A stretch of 64,000 nt of DNA from Xenopus tropicalis. Lineage: Eukaryota; Chordata; Amphibia; Anura; Pipidae. Positions within the stretch are counted from its first letter, which is position 1; every line of letters starts with the position of its first letter. The stretch lies in the NCBI RefSeq assembly GCF_000004195.4, contig NC_030679.2:19373212-19437211 (forward strand), in the 5' to 3' direction. Both the position numbers and the translations under genes were made by a program. The notes below the pieces were generated by a model that was given only the letters and a program-made list of their open reading frames with translations, had not been told where the DNA came from and did no database searches. Shown here piece after piece: positions 60,951-64,000 of this stretch.

Positions 60951-61172
60951 CTCTCCCCAAGCAGCTGGGGGCAGTTCCACTGGAGGATAGTATTTAGGCA
61001 GGTCCCAAGCTATTTCATTCATGAACCATTTAAAGTCCCGGCATTGCAGTTTCCTGCGCAGCTCCTTCTGCGCTGCAACATCACCAACCGACAAGTGCCT
61101 GTAGTCAGGGCGCCTCTGGTATATATACTCTGCATACTCATCCATCCAAACCTCCGCAACTCTCTTTAAGTT
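60951..61172 (-). CDS. galnt10: galnt10 exon, end of catalytic domain and linker
   Basis: The 74-codon phase-0 exon begins [19 protein letters not shown] and passes through [18 protein letters not shown] to AWGE. It holds the WMDEY(A)xxY segment shared by GalNAc-transferases and the linker to the lectin domain. The donor is GTACAG, weaker than usual but in the expected place. No copy of this exon exists in copy A. Confidence 0.92.
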
Positions 61173-61331
61173 CTGTAAAGAAATCAGTGGCAACTTGAAC
61201 TTAAGCAAAGCCCTGACCAAGCTTACCCCCTGTTGTAAAATATCAGAAGTCACCTCATGACTGGTATATATATGGTAATATCGCTATATTTTACAATATG
61301 GGGATTTTATTCACTATATAATACATATATA

Positions 61332-61380
61332 CTGTATATATATATATATATATATATCTATAGTATATAATATACAGTAA
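61332..61380. repeat. AT microsatellite in galnt10 intron
   Basis: TATATATA runs with ATATAC/GTATAT inverted flanks. Confidence 0.7.
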
Positions 61381-61783
61381 TACATAATATATAGCACTTT
61401 ATAATGACCTGCTAACAGCAATAACACTTAGCAATTAAATTAATTTTAATATCTATTAATGCCTGTAGATGGAGCTCAAACATAAAAAAGCCAAAGTCTC
61501 TCTATGGAAGTATCACTCTGAGCAAAGGAAGAACCTGCACACCACAGCATGCACAACATTCCAAATACATATGTGTTTCCTTCTAAACTCCACCAAAGAA
61601 ACATGGTATTTACAGAATAACTGGTTCCAGACTGTACAGTATAAGAGCTGGGACAACACTGGCCTATGCCAGGGAAATAATGAACATTGGCTTTATGTCT
61701 AAACTACTTATTTTTACTTTACTTTTCTGCATATATAACTGTAGATCCATGCATTTCTCAAATAGAATAAGAAGGTACCTTAC

Positions 61784-61891
61784 CCTCGCTAGGCTGACGC
61801 CAGCAGGAACTTTGTATGGTACATATTTTCTATAAATGTGGCCTACTCTGGAACAAGGAGAGTCCACCATTCGGCCGCCACACATCCACAC
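61784..61891 (-). CDS. galnt10: galnt10 exon, Gal/GalNAc-T motif end
   Basis: The 36-codon exon reads [20 protein letters not shown] and then [16 protein letters not shown], the conserved VWMCGG...PCSRVGH block that closes the Gal/GalNAc-T part of the catalytic domain; the His helps bind the metal. It is phase 0 at both ends, with acceptor CAG and donor GTAAGG. Earlier exons, including the DSH exon, must lie beyond 64,000. No copy of this exon exists in copy A. Confidence 0.92.
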
Positions 61892-61894
61892 CTG

Positions 61895-64000
61895 TAAATA
61901 TAGACACACTGTATAACATTTGGTGGAAATAGAGATTGAACACATTACTGACCCAATTGTTTTCGATCCTGCAACTATTAAGTCTCTTATCTGACACTGA
62001 CAGGATCGCGGGCAGCCTCTGATTTTGCTGGTGCATACACTGCAATTATCTTTTGTACTGGGGAAAGTTCCTTAAAGAAAATAATCCCACATGTCCATGT
62101 AATCATACAATAAGCTTTTTCACTCTTGGAAGGTTACTTCCGGTCCAGCAAAATGTAGCACTCAGCGGGTATCCGAGTTGGGAGCTTTGTCACATAAATC
62201 ACCTTAACTGATTTTCCCTAAGGATAAGGCAGTACTTGGTAGATTTGATCTGCTAGCTTTATAAGCTTTAATAATAGCAGATGGAATCCACCCAGCAATT
62301 GATCCTTTCGATGCTTCAGGCGGAGGGGCTTACGCATTTATGTAGAGAAAAGTCACATAATTTTAAGGATTCGGTTCGGCCAGGACCGTGGATTCGGCTG
62401 AATCCGAATCCTGCCGAAAAAGGCTGAATCTTGGCCAAATCCTGGATTCAGTGCAGCCCTATAGATAAATAGTCTGACTTGGCTTCTTTGTTATGTAGAA
62501 TTCTCAGATCTGCCTTTATTAACGGCTTTGGTACCAACTGAGGAAGAAAGGACACCAAGCTTGGTATACAGGGGCTGTTCTTTAATTCTGGTGTTTCCCA
62601 TACAGATATCAAAGAAAGGGATTTATTGGTAAGCACATAAAAATCCCCTTATTTTAAATTCTGGATTTTTGGGAGATTAATTACCATTGGCGATAGTATA
62701 TAGCTATTGCACTCCATAAAACAGTGCACTGTTGTGCACTCACTGGCACACAAAACTTATCAAAAAATTTAACTTTAATATCTGTAATGGCATGAACCCC
62801 AGCACTGATCTGCAATGAGTTGTGATTTCTTACCATGTTGATTTTCTTCTGTTGTAGTGAGCATATCTAGATATTCCAAGTATTGTTATGTGCAGTGCTG
62901 TCAGCCCAGAAAGATAATATATAAGCCCAGTTAGCCCTGTTAGCCTCGCTATCCTTCATCTCCTAAAGTGATGCCACCCTTTGCCACCCTCTTGCAGTAT
63001 CCAACATTCTGAGCCTGGAATCTCAGCACAGTTATTAATCTATTAGCTACACATGACTGCACCACTTTATCTTAATTTCAACACAATAAACAGAGCTGTT
63101 TCTATGTGACTTGTCTCTTCCCCATAAAAGCAGCTCACTGTGGGTGACTAATTACAATGGGTGCAGCTAGTTACTATCTGCTAATAGCAAATGTTGAGTG
63201 TGCGCGGGGGGGGGGGGGGGGGGTGTTTCACCATTTTACACAGAAGACAGTGAACAGTGAAACAAGCAGGTGCTAGTAAGAACAACCTAACTGAAGAAAG
63301 CCCAAAGGAAGCCCCTAAGCCATTGGCTAAAGTTCTCATATTTGGGCAGATCACAGCTGCAAATCAGCCACTCCAAAGTAAGCAGCCTATTGGCCCATAA
63401 TGTTGGTTTAAAGATCTGTCAGATCTTATAGTATAAATTCATTTTTACATTGATATGCTCCCCTGAAACTTATTGCTGGGTTTCCACCTTCATTCCTGAC
63501 AATTTGCAGTTTTGGCCAAAACTGCCAAGTAGGTAGAAGAATGTGTGATTTTCCCAGAAAATATGTCGGCTGACGCAGGTGGTAGTGGTATTTTCTCAGT
63601 GTCGATGACCTGGTCAATACTAAATGTTTACTGGCCAGTGGAACAGTTTTATGTTACAAGTCTATTTAATCTTTACATGACAAAAAAAGCTATATGTCTA
63701 GCTTGCATACACAGCATTTAACCTTTCCGTGCCACCAGCTGTACAAGCTAAGGTGCCAATGCAATTGATTCTACTGTTGCAGGTTTCTCTTTGATATATG
63801 AGGAGCCACATTTTTACTTGATACAAGAGGCACTACCAGATCCAAATGAAGACGCACAGAAAACATTAAACAAATAAAACCAAAAAATGTAATAGTTCTG
63901 TTCTGTATCACTGAATATAGGGTTACTATGCAAGGGTACAACTGTGTGCTTGCTCCAGAGGTTCTCCTACAGTTTCTATAAAATTAAGCCACTGTGTAGC
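61895..64000. other. galnt10 intron, no exon seen
   Basis: Sequence upstream of the 61,784-61,891 exon contains a hAT MITE fragment (62,365-62,461) and a poly-G run. No further galnt10 exon is recognised, so the next one should be beyond the window. Confidence 0.55.
63205..63223 (+). repeat. Poly-G run
   Basis: A long uninterrupted G tract following GTGCGC. It could fold as a G-quadruplex and is prone to sequencing error. Confidence 0.8.

Overview
The window looks like amphibian nuclear DNA, most likely Xenopus. It has spliced genes with GT-AG introns and is very rich in repeats: L2 LINE tails, a CR1 LINE ending in (TAACTATG)n, Penelope-like 3' ends, T2-type MITEs flanked by TTAA, Tc1 and hAT elements, foldback MITEs and minisatellites. 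No tRNA, rRNA, CRISPR or prokaryotic operon was seen.

The main structure is a segmental duplication in direct orientation. Copy A runs from the window start to about 19,590. Copy B runs from about 34,879 to 60,862. They are nearly identical between indels, with a start-to-start spacing of about 34.9 kb. A third, older and shorter copy (C') lies inverted at about 30,370-34,060, directly before copy B. Large differences between A and B are explained by events dated by the empty site in the other copy: a CR1 insertion in A, a palindromic MITE and a Tc1 in B, and a 5.8 kb deletion in A.

Two gene structures are visible. On the plus strand each copy carries an unrecognised gene (called gene X here) with 11 supported coding exons of which the junctions keep one frame. 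It is helical and Glu-rich, with an exon of Glu/Pro repeats. On the minus strand is the 3' part of galnt10, a Golgi polypeptide GalNAc-transferase. Copy B keeps five consecutive 3' exons (end of the catalytic domain, linker, ricin-type lectin domain, stop) and should continue beyond 64,000. Copy A keeps the three lectin exons and one upstream catalytic exon, but the exons between are gone and the remaining junction is out of frame, so copy A is a broken galnt10 tail.

The region 19,850-30,370 is single copy here and consists mainly of transposon remnants, one 34-bp minisatellite and a few weak exon-like signals. From 60,863 to the end is galnt10 intron and exon sequence with scattered repeats.
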